From: an uncultured Mesocricetibacter sp.
Lineage (GTDB): Bacteria; Pseudomonadota; Gammaproteobacteria; Enterobacterales; Pasteurellaceae
Direction of reading: 5' to 3'
Assembly: GCA_905373425.1 (NCBI GenBank)
Contig: CAJPST010000069.1
Coordinates: forward strand, 1-11,106
Length of the DNA: 11,106 bases
The position numbers and the translations under genes are program-made. Positions 1 to 5,731 of this stretch are shown piece after piece; the stretch's first letter is position 1; every line of letters starts with the position of its first letter. Below the pieces are notes generated by a model. The model was not told the origin of the DNA, did not search any database, and saw only the letters and a program-made list of their open reading frames with translations.

Positions 1-583
1 GAGCCATAATAGATGTGTGAGATGTCCGACCGCCTATATCAGTGATAAAGCCAAGCACTTTATCCAGATTTAATTGCGCGGTTTCGGACGGGGTCAAATC
101 ATAAGCAACCAAAATCGCTTCTTCATCAATCTCCCCTAAATCGACGACTTTCATTCCTAAAATATTTTTGATTAAGCGATTACCGATATCACGAATATCG
201 CCTGCACGCTCTTTCAAATATTCATCGTCAATTTCCGACAGCATTTCCACCTGCTGATCGATAATTTTGCTAGCTGCAACGCCGGCATTGACTTTATGGG
301 AACGTAAATACTCAATGATTTCTTGTTCCAACTCCTCGTCTTCTAAAATCATCAAATGACCTTCAAAAATCGCGGCTTTTTCTTCACCCAATGATTGAAA
401 TGCACGATCTTTGATTGCGGTTAATTGCTCTACTGCCGCTTCACGTCCTGCATAAAAACGCGCGACTTCGGCATCAATTTGATCATCCTTAATTTTTTCC
501 GTATCAAGGACAATCTTCTCTTCTTTCAGCACTAATGCCTTACCGAAAACAATTCCCGGTGAGGCTGGAATTCCTGAAATCAT
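1..583 (-). CDS. ptsI: PTS enzyme I (phosphoenolpyruvate-protein phosphotransferase), 3' part outside window
   Basis: Enzyme I takes phosphate from phosphoenolpyruvate and passes it to HPr in the cytoplasm, the first step of the sugar phosphotransferase system. The frame opens with ATG at 583, six nt after a GGAAGG ribosome site (590-595), and stays open to the window edge: 194 codons of a protein normally about 575 residues long. It begins MISGIPASPGIVFGKALVL, the usual enzyme I N-terminus. The visible part is the HPr-binding N-terminal domain with its helical insert. The last visible residues are GGRTSHTSIMA, in which His189 falls at the same position as the phosphorylated histidine of the E. 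coli enzyme. The PEP-binding barrel domain lies off the left edge, where crr would be expected next in this family. It lies 95 nt downstream of ptsH, with a strong stem-loop between. Confidence 0.97.
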   Translation of the reverse strand, partial: MISGIPASPGIVFGKALVLKEEKIVLDTEKIKDDQIDAEVARFYAGREAAVEQLTAIKDRAFQSLGEEKAAIFEGHLMILEDEELEQEIIEYLRSHKVNAGVAASKIIDQQVEMLSEIDDEYLKERAGDIRDIGNRLIKNILGMKVVDLGEIDEEAILVAYDLTPSETAQLNLDKVLGFITDIGGRTSHTSIMA

Positions 584-589
584 ATATAA

Positions 590-595
590 CCTTCC
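590..595 (-). promoter_or_regulatory. ptsI ribosome binding site
   Basis: GGAAGG read on the minus strand, six nt before the ATG at 583. It gives ptsI its own initiation site, so ptsI translation need not depend on ribosomes arriving from ptsH across the 95-nt spacer. It fixes the start, and this frame was too truncated by the window edge to be picked by length alone. Confidence 0.75.
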
Positions 596-620
596 GAACT
601 AATAACTTACATACAAAATA

Positions 621-669
621 GCCATAAACCCCTTTCTATCTGTTTAATGATAAAAACGGGGTTTATGGC
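621..669 (-). other. Intercistronic stem-loop between ptsH and ptsI
   Basis: A perfect 12-bp inverted repeat, GCCATAAACCCC (621-632) against GGGGTTTATGGC (658-669), with a 25-nt loop. On the transcript the stem starts nine nt after the ptsH stop codon. It is followed by a mixed A/U sequence rather than a clean run of U, so it is not a convincing intrinsic terminator. Such stems between genes that need unequal protein levels often act as 3'-end stabilisers, processing sites or partial terminators. Here that would raise HPr over enzyme I, which is an inference. The stem itself is directly visible. Confidence 0.7.
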
Positions 670-678
670 TAACCAAAC

Positions 679-936
679 TTATTCCAGTGTCGGAATTAAC
701 GCAACTAAGTGTTCAACTGCTTGCTGTTCGTCTTCACCTTCGGCAGATATGGTAATAACCGTACCTTGCGTTAAGCCTAGGGTTTGTAACTTAAATAAGC
801 TTTTCGCACTGGCACTTTTACCACCCGAAGTTACCGTTACATCAGATGCAAAGGCTTTAGCTTCTTTTACGAATTGCGCCGCCGGGCGGGTGTGTAAGCC
901 ATTTGCTGCTGTAATTTCGACATCTTTTGAATACAT
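679..936 (-). CDS. ptsH: Phosphocarrier protein HPr
   Basis: HPr is the small cytoplasmic carrier that accepts phosphate from enzyme I and gives it to the sugar-specific IIA proteins. The 85-residue product has the standard length and is nearly identical in pattern to enterobacterial HPr. His15, the phosphorylation site, sits in NGLHTRPAA, and Ser46 sits in KSASAKSLFKLQ. The C-terminal half contains the family stretch GTVITISAEGEDEQ. The ATG at 936 is seven nt downstream of AGAAGGA (944-950). It is the first gene of the ptsHI operon and has its own promoter region upstream. Gram-negative HPr keeps Ser46, but this window shows no HPr kinase gene, so regulatory phosphorylation there is not implied. 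Confidence 0.98.
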   Translation of the reverse strand: MYSKDVEITAANGLHTRPAAQFVKEAKAFASDVTVTSGGKSASAKSLFKLQTLGLTQGTVITISAEGEDEQQAVEHLVALIPTLE

Positions 937-976
937 AGTTGTGTCCTTCTAAGTAATGTTAAATAGTAAAGCTATT

Positions 977-998
977 AGTGCAAAAACGAATTTGCACT
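977..998 (-). promoter_or_regulatory. Hairpin in the ptsH 5' leader
   Basis: AGTGCAAA (977-984) and TTTGCACT (991-998) form a perfect 8-bp inverted repeat with a 6-nt loop. It lies between the proposed transcription start (about 1012) and the ptsH ribosome site (944-950). It could be a leader RNA hairpin that protects the 5' end, or a protein-binding dyad in DNA. Nothing in the sequence decides between these. Confidence 0.45.
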
Positions 999-1018
999 TT
1001 GGGTGTTCTAACATTTAG

Positions 1019-1048
1019 TTTATACTAAATAAGCGTTATTAGTATCAA
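1019..1048 (-). promoter_or_regulatory. Candidate sigma70 promoter of ptsHI
   Basis: Minus-strand -35 TTGATA (1043-1048) and -10 TATAAA (1019-1024) are separated by 18 nt, giving a start near 1012 and a leader of about 75 nt. ATACTAA (1022-1028) and TTAGTAT (1039-1045) form a dyad covering both boxes, a possible operator. The match to consensus is good, but the region is AT-rich, so chance similarity is possible. Confidence 0.5.
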
Positions 1049-1085
1049 CATTCTGAACTATTAATCAAGTCTAACCAGGTTAAAA

Positions 1086-1101
1086 TTTGAAGTATGTCAC
1101 A
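1086..1101 (-). promoter_or_regulatory. Candidate CRP (cAMP receptor protein) site upstream of ptsH
   Basis: Minus strand reads TGTGA-CATACT-TCAAA, matching the CRP consensus TGTGA-N6-TCACA at nine of ten fixed positions and flanked by T- and A/T-rich sequence. Its centre lies about 81 bp before the proposed start, close to a helical phase used by class I CRP activation. CRP control of pts operons is known in enteric bacteria. Its action here is inferred. Confidence 0.5.
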
Positions 1102-1171
1102 AAAAAAACACAAAAAAGTACATTTCCTATACGTTTATTAACCTTTATTTAAATTTTTCACTCCACTCAAA

Positions 1172-2362
1172 TTACTTTAATCGGCCAAAACCTGCTCGTA
1201 AATCAGCAATTAATTCATCAACATCCTCAAAACCAATATGCAAACGAATCAGCGTTCCCGTTGGTTTTTGCTCCACATTCGGGCGAATACGTGCAATGTC
1301 TTCGGGTTGGTTATACAAAATCAAGGATTCAAAACCGCCCCAGGAATACGCCATTGAAAATAATTGGAAATGATCCATAAAGCGGACTAATTGCTCTTGC
1401 GTAAGTTTTTGTTTCAATTCAAAGGAAAATAACCCGCTGGAACCCGTAAAATCGCGCTTAAAAAATTCGTGTCCGGGACAATCCGGTAACGCCGGATGAT
1501 AGACCGCTTTTACTTCGGGTTGTTCAGACAGCCATTGTGCCACTTTAATGCTGCTTGTTTCGTGTTGTTTTAATCTGACGGCAAGAGTACGAATACCACG
1601 TGCGGTGGTGTAAGCACTATCCGCATCGACCATTTGCCCCATTAAATAAGAATTTTCGCGTAGTTGCTCCCAACAACGCTCATTGGAAACTGCCGTACCA
1701 ATCATCACATCGGAGTGGCCGACTAGATATTTAGTTCCCGCCTGAATGGAAATATCAATATCATGCTCCAACGCTTTAAATAGAATTCCCGCGCTCCAAG
1801 TGTTATCAATCATAATCACGATTTCAGGTTTTACACTACGCGCAGCTTTCACTATAGCTGGAACATCGGGCACTTCCATAGTAAGCGATCCCGGACTTTC
1901 AAGAAACAATACCTTAGTGTTCGGCTGAATAAAATCGGCAATTTTTTGACCGCACTTTGGATCATAAAAGGTGGTTTCTACCCCCATTTTCTTCAATATT
2001 ATCGTACAAAAATCCTGGGTCGGTTCATAAGCAGTACCACTCATTAAAATATGATCGCCACTCTGAACAAATGCCAAAATACTATTCGTTACTGCAGCCG
2101 CTCCGCACGGATACAGATAACAGCCGGCCCCGCCTTCCATTTCACACATTAAATCTTGTAACGCAAAATGGGTTAATGTGCCGCGCCGTCCGTAGAATAA
2201 TGCGCCTTTAGCACGATTGATCGTAGCCTGCTTTTTCTCCGCCAAATTATCAAAAACCAACGAAGAAGCACGTTGTATCACCGGATTAACACTGCCTTGG
2301 CTTACCCGTTTATTACGTCCTGCATGCACTAAAGTTGTTGCTAATGAATGTTTTTTAGTCAT
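1172..2362 (-). CDS. metC: Cystathionine beta-lyase (PLP-dependent)
   Basis: It splits cystathionine into homocysteine, pyruvate and ammonia in the methionine pathway, using pyridoxal phosphate in the cytoplasm. The 396-residue product has the length of E. coli MetC (395). Lys211 in SIQAGTKYLVGHSD is the expected PLP Schiff-base lysine. Tyr58 and Arg60 in FYGRRGTLTH are the phosphate-anchoring pair from the neighbouring subunit, Tyr112 is the stacking or catalytic tyrosine, and Asp186 in MIDNTWS holds the pyridine nitrogen. The C-terminal AYSWGGFESL motif is the MetC form, which helps separate it from cystathionine gamma-synthase. The ATG at 2362 has AGGA a few nt upstream. It starts 12 nt after the bioB stop, so the two are almost certainly co-transcribed. 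A DNA uptake word lies in frame at 1949-1957. Confidence 0.96.
   Translation of the reverse strand: MTKKHSLATTLVHAGRNKRVSQGSVNPVIQRASSLVFDNLAEKKQATINRAKGALFYGRRGTLTHFALQDLMCEMEGGAGCYLYPCGAAAVTNSILAFVQSGDHILMSGTAYEPTQDFCTIILKKMGVETTFYDPKCGQKIADFIQPNTKVLFLESPGSLTMEVPDVPAIVKAARSVKPEIVIMIDNTWSAGILFKALEHDIDISIQAGTKYLVGHSDVMIGTAVSNERCWEQLRENSYLMGQMVDADSAYTTARGIRTLAVRLKQHETSSIKVAQWLSEQPEVKAVYHPALPDCPGHEFFKRDFTGSSGLFSFELKQKLTQEQLVRFMDHFQLFSMAYSWGGFESLILYNQPEDIARIRPNVEQKPTGTLIRLHIGFEDVDELIADLRAGFGRLK
1949..1957 (-). repeat. DNA uptake sequence (Haemophilus type) inside metC
   Basis: Perfect AAGTGCGGT on the minus strand. It is read in the metC frame within Pro-Lys-Cys-Gly-Gln (residues 135-139), so Cys137 and Gly138 may be there because of the uptake word rather than for enzyme function. 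Confidence 0.85.
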
Positions 2363-2374
2363 ATTTCATCCTGT

Positions 2375-3391
2375 TTAACTATCCATCGGAACGTATCGAT
2401 TTTCTTCACTTTCAGGTTCTAAATCCAATTTAGCCATGAGTAACTGATCACCGTCTTCACCCGGGTTTCCGGTCACCAATAGTTTATCACCATAGAAAAT
2501 TGAGTTAGCCCCAGCCATAAAACACATTGCTTGCATTTCTTCCGACATTCCCTGCCGACCTGCGGAAAGACGTACATAACTGCGTGGCATCGTGATACGC
2601 GCTACCGCAATGGTTCGAACAAACTCCGTCCAATCCAGTTCTTCGGCATCAGCCAAAGGTGTCCCTTCTACTTTCACCAACTGATTAATCGGAACCGATT
2701 CAGGTTGCGGATCCAAATTAGCCAAACTAGCAATCAAGCCCGCCCGCTCTTTACGGTTTTCATTCATACCGATAATTCCGCCACAACACACTTTCAGACC
2801 GGCTTTGCGCACTTTACCCAAAGTATTTAAACGATCATCAAAACCGCGCGTACCGATAATATGTCGATAATGCTCGGGCGCAGTATCCAAGTTATGATTG
2901 TAATAATCCAGTCCTGCATTTTTCAAATCTTCCGCCATACCGTCTTCCAGCATACCGAACGTACCACAGGTTTCCAATCCTAACGCTTTAACCGCCCGAA
3001 TAATTTCCGTTACTTTTTGCATATCTTTCGGTTTCGGTCCACGCCATGCCGCTCCCATACAAAAACGGCCGGCTCCACGAGCTTTAGCAATTTTAGCCTT
3101 CTCAACAATTTCATCTACTTCCAGCAAATCCTGCTTTTGTACCCCGGTTTGATAACGCGACGATTGCGGGCAATAATGGCAATCCTCAGGGCAACCACCG
3201 GTTTTGATTGACATTAATGTAGAAAGCTGAATAGCTCGCGGATTAAAATTCTCACGGTGCACCTGCGCGGCTTTATACACCAGATCCAGAAATGGGATTT
3301 CAAAAAGGGCCTCAACCTTACACACCGACCAATATTCCACGCTTGGATGGGGAGTGAGTGAATAAATCTGTAACGGGACTGTCGTAGTCAT
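2375..3391 (-). CDS. bioB: Biotin synthase (radical SAM)
   Basis: It inserts sulfur into dethiobiotin to form biotin, the last step of the pathway, using two SAM per biotin, a [4Fe-4S] cluster for radical formation and a second [2Fe-2S] cluster as sulfur donor. The 338-residue protein has the radical-SAM motif GGCPEDCHYC with Cys67, Cys71 and Cys74. Cys111, Cys142, Cys202 and Arg274 (SYVRLSAGR) match the second-cluster ligands at a constant offset of 14 from E. coli numbering. I chose the ATG at 3391 because AAAGGA sits eight nt upstream and the protein begins MTTTVPLQIYSLTPHPSVEYW, whereas the in-frame ATG at 3439 adds 16 basic, unconserved residues. It lies 86 nt after thiQ and 12 nt before metC. 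No bioA, bioF, bioC or bioD is present, so this is a split biotin pathway locus. Confidence 0.97.
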   Translation of the reverse strand: MTTTVPLQIYSLTPHPSVEYWSVCKVEALFEIPFLDLVYKAAQVHRENFNPRAIQLSTLMSIKTGGCPEDCHYCPQSSRYQTGVQKQDLLEVDEIVEKAKIAKARGAGRFCMGAAWRGPKPKDMQKVTEIIRAVKALGLETCGTFGMLEDGMAEDLKNAGLDYYNHNLDTAPEHYRHIIGTRGFDDRLNTLGKVRKAGLKVCCGGIIGMNENRKERAGLIASLANLDPQPESVPINQLVKVEGTPLADAEELDWTEFVRTIAVARITMPRSYVRLSAGRQGMSEEMQAMCFMAGANSIFYGDKLLVTGNPGEDGDQLLMAKLDLEPESEENRYVPMDS

Positions 3392-3399
3392 AATAAATT

Positions 3400-3405
3400 T
3401 CCTTT
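3400..3405 (-). promoter_or_regulatory. bioB ribosome binding site that decides the start
   Basis: AAAGGA on the minus strand, eight nt before the ATG at 3391. The longer frame starting at 3439 has no comparable site, so the shorter protein is preferred. Confidence 0.75.
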
Positions 3406-3437
3406 TTAACGGTTTACGCCGTGTTCCTATAGATAAC

Positions 3438-3471
3438 AACGCATAAAAGTGCGGTCATTTTTTATAGCGTT
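3438..3471. repeat. Imperfect hairpin with a DNA uptake word in its loop, thiQ-bioB gap
   Basis: AACGCATAAAA (3438-3448) pairs with TTTTATAGCGTT (3460-3471), with one bulged base, around a loop that carries most of an uptake word. On the minus strand, the direction of thiQ and bioB, no U-run follows, so termination after thiQ is doubtful. On the plus strand T-residues follow, but no gene there needs a terminator. Confidence 0.45.
3447..3455 (+). repeat. DNA uptake sequence (Haemophilus type), intergenic
   Basis: Perfect AAGTGCGGT, followed by C, then A and a run of T, six other bases and a second T-run. This agrees well with the extended Haemophilus uptake consensus of a core plus two AT tracts. 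It is the best full-length copy in the window and the only core copy outside coding sequence. Confidence 0.9.
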
Positions 3472-3477
3472 TTTCAT

Positions 3478-4128
3478 TCAATCTTGGCCTGCACAATCTT
3501 GTACGATCCTGCCATTTTCTACGGTTAAAATGCGGTCAACATATCCTTGCAGTTCATCAGGCTGATGAGTGACAAGCAAAACGGTCAGATTTTTTTGCGT
3601 ACAAAGTTGTTGTAACAGTTGCAACATTTCCTGCCTTAAAGACGGGTCTAAGGCAGAAAACGGTTCATCTAACAACAAAATCGGTTGTTCACGCAACAAA
3701 CAACGCGCTAAAGCGACTCGCTGTTTCTGCCCGCCTGAAAGCTGTGTCGGCAATCGGGTCAAAAACTCGCCTAAACCAACCGCATCGGCCACTTGTTTGA
3801 CTTGTTCATTCTGTTGTGGGTTTAATTTTAAATTCGGTTGTAATCCCAACGCAATATTTTGTTGCACCGTTAAGTGCATAAATAAATTATTTTCCTGAAA
3901 GAGCATAGAAACAGGGCGTAAGTGCGGTGGATTTTTGCTGTGATTTTTACCGTTTAACCAAATCTCTCCGCTATCGGCATATTCAAAACCGGCTATTAAA
4001 TTCAATAACGTGCTTTTCCCTGCACCGCTAGCTCCCACCACAGCAACACGCTCTCCCATCTTAATATGTAAATCAAAATACATCGGCATTTGTTTATAAT
4101 GAAACGCCACTTTATCTAATTTAATCAT
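3478..4128 (-). CDS. thiQ: Thiamin/TPP ABC transporter, ATP-binding protein
   Basis: This is the cytoplasmic ATPase that powers thiamin, thiamin phosphate and TPP import through ThiP. The 216-residue product carries every ABC motif: Walker A GASGAGKST (32-40), Q-loop Gln78 in LFQENNLF, signature LSGGQ (130-134), Walker B ILLLDEP (150-156), D-loop SALD (158-161) and switch His188 in LVTHQP. The length, short N-terminus without an extra regulatory domain, and position third after thiB and thiP identify it as ThiQ rather than a related iron or spermidine transporter ATPase. Its ATG lies in the last codons of thiP: eight bases overlap (4121-4128), and its own ribosome site is weak, so translation is probably coupled. 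It closes the TPP-riboswitch operon. Confidence 0.96.
   Translation of the reverse strand: MIKLDKVAFHYKQMPMYFDLHIKMGERVAVVGASGAGKSTLLNLIAGFEYADSGEIWLNGKNHSKNPPHLRPVSMLFQENNLFMHLTVQQNIALGLQPNLKLNPQQNEQVKQVADAVGLGEFLTRLPTQLSGGQKQRVALARCLLREQPILLLDEPFSALDPSLRQEMLQLLQQLCTQKNLTVLLVTHQPDELQGYVDRILTVENGRIVQDCAGQD
3920..3928 (+). repeat. DNA uptake sequence (Haemophilus type) inside thiQ
   Basis: Perfect AAGTGCGGT on the plus strand, antisense to thiQ. The gene reads it as Pro-His-Leu within NPPHLRPV (residues 66-73), a variable stretch shortly before the Q-loop. Confidence 0.85.
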
Positions 4129-5731
4129 TTTCTGTCTTTTTATTTCGTTCCAGTAAACCGAATAACGCTACACATACCGTTAATAAAATCAATGCCGTCA
4201 CCGCTGCTTGGTCACCTCGGTAGCTGCCTAACTGTTGGTATAACAAATGTGGTAGCGAGGTAAAATTCTGACTGCCAAATAACGCGATAGCGGTGAAATC
4301 CCCCAGCGACAGCCCGCAAGCCAATGCGAAAGTATATCTGATTGGCTGTGCCAGCCCATGCCATTCTATCAAGCGGAAACGTTGCCAGCCCGAAATGCCT
4401 AACGACTGACAAAGTTTCTCGTAATAAAGCATATTATTATTCATCGGATACGCGAGAATACGCAGGACAAAAGGCATTGTCGCCAATGCATTGCAACAGA
4501 CCACGATAATCAATAAATGGAGTCGGGTGAAATCTGTTTGCTGCAATAATAAAAACAAACCGATGGCCAATATTAACGTTGGCACTGCCAAAATCACCAT
4601 GCTCAGATTAATTAGCCCCGCTGCTAGTCGAGGGTGATATAACCAATACAAACGACGGGTTAATAATAACACTCCAAGAGACATTAAGAGTGACAGTAAT
4701 GCCGACAAAGGCGCGATAGTGAAAGAATAACCTATCGCCCGCCATAGCTGCGGGCTTTGCCAAATGCTGAACAATGCATCGGAAAGCAAAGCAGAAACCA
4801 CAACTTGAACCAATGGTAAAAGAATAAACAAGCTAAGCAGCGTAATAACAAAAACTTGCCAAATTTTGACCGCACTTCGCTGTTCGGCAAACCAGTGCTG
4901 ACGGCTTTGAATCGGTGTTTCCACAGGTTTTCCAAATAAATGAGCGATGCTGAATAACACAAAACATAATGCAAACTGTAAGAGCGCAAATAATGCCGCT
5001 TTAGCTAAATCGAAATCAAACACGACGGTCTGATAGATTGCCACTTCCAATGTTGTGTATTGGGGACCGCCACCTAGGGTTAACACAATAGTGAAACTGG
5101 TAAAGCAAAGCATAAAAATCAACGCTGTAACCGAAAGAACCTGTTGTTGTAAATGAGGCCATTCAATCAAGCGGATAAACTGCCAACCACGAATATTTAA
5201 TTGCGCCGCCAATTGATGTTGTTGAGATGGAATTGCTTGCAAACTTTGTAGGAAAAAACGGGCAGCAAGAGGAACATTAAAAAACAGATGGGCGATTAAA
5301 ATACCCTTTAAGCCATAAATATCGGGACGCCATGCAATATTAAGCCAAGCCATAAGCTTCGCTAGCCAACCGGATGAACCATAAATTCCAATTAAACCAA
5401 AAACTGCGACCAATACCGGTAATACAAAGGTTAAGGAAAAGATTTTCAGCAACCATTGCTTACCGATAAACCGCTGATAAAACAAAGCACGGGCAAAAAC
5501 AATGCCGATCCCTACCGACAACAATGCCGATAATCCCGCCTGCCAAAAACTGAACCAAATGAGGTGGCGTACATATCCATCTCGCCACTCATTATTTCCA
5601 AGAGAACTGCCACCTGCAGAGAACACCGCATATAATGCAGCAAAATAAATTCCCACCAGCAGTAAGATGACCGCAATGCCGCCCGTGTAATGACGGAGGC
5701 GGAAGTGCGGAGAAAGCATTAACTTGATCAT
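4121..5731 (-). CDS. thiP: Thiamin/TPP ABC transporter, membrane permease
   Basis: This inner-membrane channel protein accepts thiamin from periplasmic ThiB and is energised by ThiQ. With the ATG at 5731 it is 536 residues, the same length as E. coli ThiP. It is a duplicated permease: two halves of hydrophobic segments, each with a coupling (EAA-type) loop, LAAQLNIRGWQFIRLIEWP at about 174-192 and LCQSLGISGWQRFRLIEWH at about 440-458. Other family stretches are VLPVLVAVFG, LGGGPQYTTLEVAIYQ and LSLGDFTAIALFG. I prefer the ATG at 5731 because it overlaps the thiB stop as TAATG, typical of coupled genes. The frame extends upstream only to a GTG at 5755 inside thiB. Its end overlaps thiQ by eight bases. 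An uptake word lies in frame at 4869-4877. Confidence 0.95.
   Translation of the reverse strand: MIKLMLSPHFRLRHYTGGIAVILLLVGIYFAALYAVFSAGGSSLGNNEWRDGYVRHLIWFSFWQAGLSALLSVGIGIVFARALFYQRFIGKQWLLKIFSLTFVLPVLVAVFGLIGIYGSSGWLAKLMAWLNIAWRPDIYGLKGILIAHLFFNVPLAARFFLQSLQAIPSQQHQLAAQLNIRGWQFIRLIEWPHLQQQVLSVTALIFMLCFTSFTIVLTLGGGPQYTTLEVAIYQTVVFDFDLAKAALFALLQFALCFVLFSIAHLFGKPVETPIQSRQHWFAEQRSAVKIWQVFVITLLSLFILLPLVQVVVSALLSDALFSIWQSPQLWRAIGYSFTIAPLSALLSLLMSLGVLLLTRRLYWLYHPRLAAGLINLSMVILAVPTLILAIGLFLLLQQTDFTRLHLLIIVVCCNALATMPFVLRILAYPMNNNMLYYEKLCQSLGISGWQRFRLIEWHGLAQPIRYTFALACGLSLGDFTAIALFGSQNFTSLPHLLYQQLGSYRGDQAAVTALILLTVCVALFGLLERNKKTEND
4869..4877 (-). repeat. DNA uptake sequence (Haemophilus type) inside thiP
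   Basis: Perfect AAGTGCGGT on the minus strand, read as Ser-Ala-Val in EQRSAVKIW. This is the hydrophilic linker between the two permease halves, where extra sequence is easily tolerated. Confidence 0.85.

Larger units (their letters stand above)
937..1171. other. Non-coding 235-nt region between metC and ptsH
   Basis: It holds the ptsH ribosome site, leader hairpin, promoter and CRP-like site listed separately. The part nearest metC (about 1102-1171) is very AT-rich, with runs of A/T. I see no clear GC-rich terminator hairpin after the metC stop and no small ORF with a ribosome site, so how the bioB-metC transcript ends is not evident. Confidence 0.6.

Noticed and set aside
1102..1171. Terminator after metC
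   Set aside because: There are T-rich runs on the minus strand but no stable stem in front of them.
1746..2211. Open frames on the plus strand opposite metC, and similar ones opposite bioB, thiQ, thiB, uvrD and fdhD
   Set aside because: They lie antisense to well-supported genes, have no ribosome sites and resemble no protein family I know.
3400..3425. BirA operator upstream of bioB (GTAAACC half site on the minus strand)
   Set aside because: The second half, GGTTTAC at the right spacing, is missing, and the half site is close to the ribosome site. A single half site is weak evidence.
3392..3439. Sixteen-residue N-terminal extension of BioB from an ATG at 3439
   Set aside because: No ribosome site is visible for it, the residues are basic and unlike BioB N-termini, and a good AAAGGA site directs initiation to the ATG at 3391.
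4212..4989. Short minus-strand open frames within thiP
   Set aside because: They lie in another frame of a complete, fully motif-supported gene. There is no sign that thiP is frameshifted.
5702..5710. Further uptake words at 5702 (AAGTGCGGA), about 7870 and about 8568
   Set aside because: Each differs from the core word by one base. They may be decayed copies but are not counted as sites.
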